A DNA stretch of 64,000 nt. It comes from Phallusia mammillata. Taxonomy: Eukaryota; Chordata; Ascidiacea; Phlebobranchia; Ascidiidae. A program made the position numbers and the translations under genes. Shown one piece after another: positions 60,419-64,000 of the stretch (position 1 is its first letter; each line of letters begins with the position of its first letter). Below the pieces are notes generated by a model, which had not been told where the DNA came from, made no database searches, and was given only the letters and a program-made list of their open reading frames with translations. Where the stretch lies: NCBI GenBank assembly GCA_003260075.1, contig QLIY01000177.1, positions 142,074-206,073 on the forward strand, written 5' to 3'.

Positions 60419-62428
60419 AACGTCTTCGTGTTATAGTATTGTGAAAACACTCTCGAATTACTCGTGTAACACTCATGGTTTTGCAGTCACGTTCTTGCAA
60501 ATACGACCCAGTTTGAATTAATAATTTAAAATTTTATTATTGTCGTTTGTCAGGCGCCCGCATCGTGCGTGTAATGTCGCGGTTTCAGCGCAACAACAGA
60601 ACAACACACGTAAAAACAGAAAGATAGGAGGAGATTTTCATTTCATTACTTACAGAAGTGAGACAAAAAGTGCGAGCAAAGGGGGTTGGGAAAATGAGAG
60701 AAAGACACCGAATATTAGCAAAGAAAGGTTTTGTGAAACTGAAACATTAGCTTAGTTGCTCCAGAGAGTTAAGCAACGGCGACTTGCAAGGGTAATTTCG
60801 CAAAGCAAGGAGGCAAAAATAAATCAAGCTAGAGCTCGTGAGTTTTGTACAGCGAATGTATTTCGGTCATTGCCGTGGAAACGCGCTCTTTTGAATTCAG
60901 CAAAATATACACGACAGATGCACGAGACGCTATTGCAAGAAAAGAGTTTTTTGCGAAACAGCTATTGCGTTAAACACAATTCCCACAAAAAAGCTACATG
61001 ACGGAATCGTATTTTATAACTAAACGGCGTTCGATATGAATGCATATATTTTAAAAGCTTGAAACGCATGCTTGATTTAAACGCATTTCGTTTATTTAAG
61101 ACGATTACAAACACAAGAGACGAGCGGCCACGGTTCCTCGTATCAGCGGTTATCAAACAGAAAAGAAAATTGCAACGTCGACTCGTCACAATGGAGTAGA
61201 TAATATCACAATGCAGTGGTTACACACCAAATAAAAAAGCACATGGAAAGTTGAAACGCTGAAATATTATGTTTTTTAAGGATTGGCATTTTGGCATTTG
61301 TTTGTTTCATTTCCGCAATGGCTGATGTATTTGGTCAGGCCTGCCAAGTGGTTGGTAGTGTACCATCGCATGGAAATAACTTGGCACCAAAACGCAACAA
61401 GTGCAAAATAAAGGCGCATTCCTAAGTTCCAGGACACTTGCTCGCTTTAAAACTTAAAAATGCGACTATAAGGCAACGTTAAAACGTTAGTACGGCTCCC
61501 ATGATAAAACGATTGTTCATACGTGCGAGCAGACTTGGCAAACAGTGCGTGATTAACAAATGAAACTTGCTGGTTTCGGATGGCAACCTGGACGTACCAT
61601 AAAAAAGTGGCAACTGAAATCGAATGCTGTCTGCAGTAAGCAACAATCACAGATCTCCCCCAAACGAAAAGCTAAACGATGGCCGCGATATCCCCATAAA
61701 GTCTAAAAAGGTTGGTTTACTCAGCCAGAGCCTGCTGGTGAGAACTGCTTGCGCCCCACCTATGTTAGTAACTACTTAAAAAGCGCAGGAAAAAACACCG
61801 CGAGGTTGCTACCTGATAAAGCACGGGAGGTGTAGGGATTGGCGGAGAAGTGCTGCGACAGAACTAACTTTAAAAACTCGATTTAAAACCCAGTGGAACG
61901 ACGCGCCTTCATTGGCAATGGTGGACAAAAAGGCTGATCGCTAACGTCGCGGTTCGGCCAAGATACGGTGTGTGACGCACGTATGTGTTCACGGTCCTGG
62001 ATTAGTGACGTATTAGCAGCCTGGACGTTGGCGGTCATCTCTGATTGTGGTGACGGAGCGATTCCTTGTGTTGGCTTCGATTGGACACCGTTTTCCGTGG
62101 GTTTGACTGCGTTCCAAAAATTGGAATCATGAATTTAAACCTTTACGACAATCAACGCCAAGCCAAATTGGTTTCATTCGTGAAATTACTAATATTAACA
62201 AGAAAGCATCGTTATGGAAATTAATATTTTACAAAACTGAAAATCTGCAAACTAGATATTTAGCAAATTGTTTGTCGCTTATTTTGTTTATAATTGAAGA
62301 CAATTAAACCTATTGATTTGGCACATTTGTTTGGACACTACACCACAAAAACAAATAATTAACAGAAAATCAGTCAGTGATTAAGTATGCACGCAATTAC
62401 TTGGAATGATTGGTCACCACTTTGTTCT

Positions 62429-64000
62429 TCACCGACCTTCGACAACATCTGAATACGACGGTGGGGCTGGATTCTCTTCTGGCTGTAATATTACTTATAA
62501 CTGTTATGATCGTCATGAATATGCATATAAACGCGCTGTTTAAAAGATAGCTATACAGAAATAAGTTGCTTTATTATCAAACAATTTATTCAGAACTTTA
62601 TATTGTTGAAACTAGGAAGCCAATTTGTAGCAAAAATTTTTTAAGTGGTAATTTACCTGAAGGAGCTGGTTCATTTGTGCCCTTAGTTGTTCATTTTCTT
62701 TTGCTAACCTTTGTTTTTCTGCATCATTTATATCATTCACATGCTGAAACACAGACCAATTTGAAATGTTACGGATGGTTATTACCAGTAAGGACAAGTT
62801 ATTCTGATATCTGGACTTTGTATGGGGTGTGCATTTACTGAATACCACAAAATAAGTTTACATAACTAAAAAGGTTATTTGGTATGCCAATGGCGCTAAA
62901 CCGTTTTTTGAACCCTGCAACATACTAGGGTCTGTCGGGTACCTAATAATGGCTAGTCATAAACATGAAACGAGTTGAACAAACTTTGGAACGAAAAAAA
63001 CAAATCGAGTAAAATTAATATGTCTCCCCTTCAGGAAGAGGGACCCAGAATTACCACATACCATAAGCTGTGTGAGCTGCGTTTGGAGACAGCTTGTGAT
63101 TTCCACCATCCGTGTGATCGATACAACTCCAGCGTTGGACATCAACTCGTAACTGGATGACATCGGCCGGGAATTGCTTTCATCTGTTATACTTCCCACT
63201 GCTAACATGGCAGCTCGTGATTCGTTCAAAGACAACTCGTCACCGGTCATTGTTGGTGTATCTTTGCGGTCATCCTCGATGTCATTCGAAAACGTATTAT
63301 CGGACTGGTCATTGTAAACTTCATTGTCCGACGTCGTCCCTTCTTCATTCGTTCTGGACCCTGGTGACTTAAGCATCACCGGCGAAGTAAAACTGTCGTC
63401 GGAAAGAGACTTGGACACAGAGCCGCTAGGTGTCATGTCGGAGACAGAGTTCAGGGTGGCGGTGGATGTATGGGGCGAGACATCGTGTGGATGGGAGACG
63501 GGCACCGCCCACCGCTCCTGGGTTTCGGGTTCGGATTGCTCAGGAACAAATGCTGACGACCGGTTCGAAGCGCTTCGTTCTCTGTCGTTTGCGGTGAGAT
63601 ATCGGGGTCGGACGTCGATTTGGTCGGGTACCATGCAATCGTTCAGTAACTTGGTAAGTTTGTCAACTGCGTAAAATTCAAATCAAATACTCAGTTCGGT
63701 GTAAACATCAACAAACACATACAAACTTTTTTACCAGATCATGGGTATCAGGTTAATTTAGGGCAGCCACGTTAAATGTTTAGCACAAGGTTTGATCAAT
63801 TTATCACCAGTTTTTGTTTATGAATAGATATTTTTCCTGATTAATTTTTGAAAAATAGTTCACGTCCTTTTGTCTATTGGAGGTGATGCACTTTCACACA
63901 GTGGCGCTTACCACACAGCAGTGAATGCATGACTAGTGTTTTCGCTTCTGGTTCGGAATCGACCGACGACATTTCAAGGACGTTTTCAAGCACGGCGTCA
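62429..64000 (-). CDS. 3' exons of an unidentified gene, Ser/Thr-rich with C-terminal coiled coil
   Basis: Exons 64000-63912 (cut by the window edge), 63666-63062, 62743-62657 and 62482-62429; phases 1, 0, 0 agree and the TGA is at 62429-62431. The first visible exon reads AVLENVLEMSSVDSEPEAKT, helical and acidic. The long exon begins VDKLTKLLNDCMVPDQIDVR and then becomes Ser/Thr/Asp-rich and probably disordered (SVSKSLSDDSFTSPVMLKSP). The end is coiled coil (ITRMVEITSCLQTQLTQLM, then NDAEKQRLAKENEQLRAQMN), followed by the tail PEENPAPPSYSDVVEGR, which contains a PPSY motif that could bind WW domains. I do not recognise the family. Confidence 0.75.

Overview
This is a eukaryotic, AT-rich window whose genes are split by short introns with GT..AG borders, the shortest being 57 bases. 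The gene set looks like an invertebrate chordate: rootletin, BCKDHA, a BAHD1-type BAH protein, a claudin-family protein and a lysine/arginine-rich sperm-type linker histone. The rootletin and BAHD1 exons resemble the vertebrate proteins closely. An ascidian tunicate is the most likely source, but this is inferred from gene content and architecture and no species marker was seen.

Layout, left to right: (1) 1-254, the 3' end of an unidentified plus-strand gene. (2) 3001-4704, a minus-strand four-exon gene for a probable type II membrane or secreted protein with a helical, cysteine-containing ectodomain; I do not recognise its family. (3) 4705-14878, ten kilobases with no gene I can support, containing duplicated blocks. 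(4) 14879-33560, the whole rootletin gene (CROCC type) on the minus strand, 41 exons and about 2,064 residues before a poly-C tract, with four further candidate first exons inside the gene. A small plus-strand transcription unit may lie inside its first intron. (5) 36905-37867, a minus-strand four-transmembrane claudin-superfamily gene. (6) 37868-42750, a 967-base near-identical duplication and a hAT-type element. (7) 42751-45514, complete BCKDHA, 8 exons, minus strand. (8) 49449-53748, a complete BAHD1-like gene, 7 coding exons, minus strand. (9) 56347-56581, an inverted pair of hammerhead-ribozyme-like motifs, then a small hAT-type MITE. (10) 58069-58671, an intronless H1/protamine-like gene, minus strand. 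(11) 62429-64000, the 3' exons of a minus-strand gene running off the window.

The genes look like independent single-copy loci, not a functional cluster; every protein gene except the left-edge fragment and the candidate micro-gene is on the minus strand. Rootletin (ciliary rootlet), BCKDHA (mitochondrial branched-chain amino-acid breakdown), BAHD1 (heterochromatin silencing) and the H1-like protein (sperm chromatin) act in separate compartments.

Two overlays need care. First, short non-autonomous hAT-type elements with 8-base target duplications are scattered through introns and intergenic DNA. Second, runs of C or G repeatedly separate two slightly different copies of the same flank, and some coincide with 'n' bases. 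This looks like an assembly artefact in which two haplotype contigs were joined through poly-G read tails, and it affects the 3' end of rootletin.
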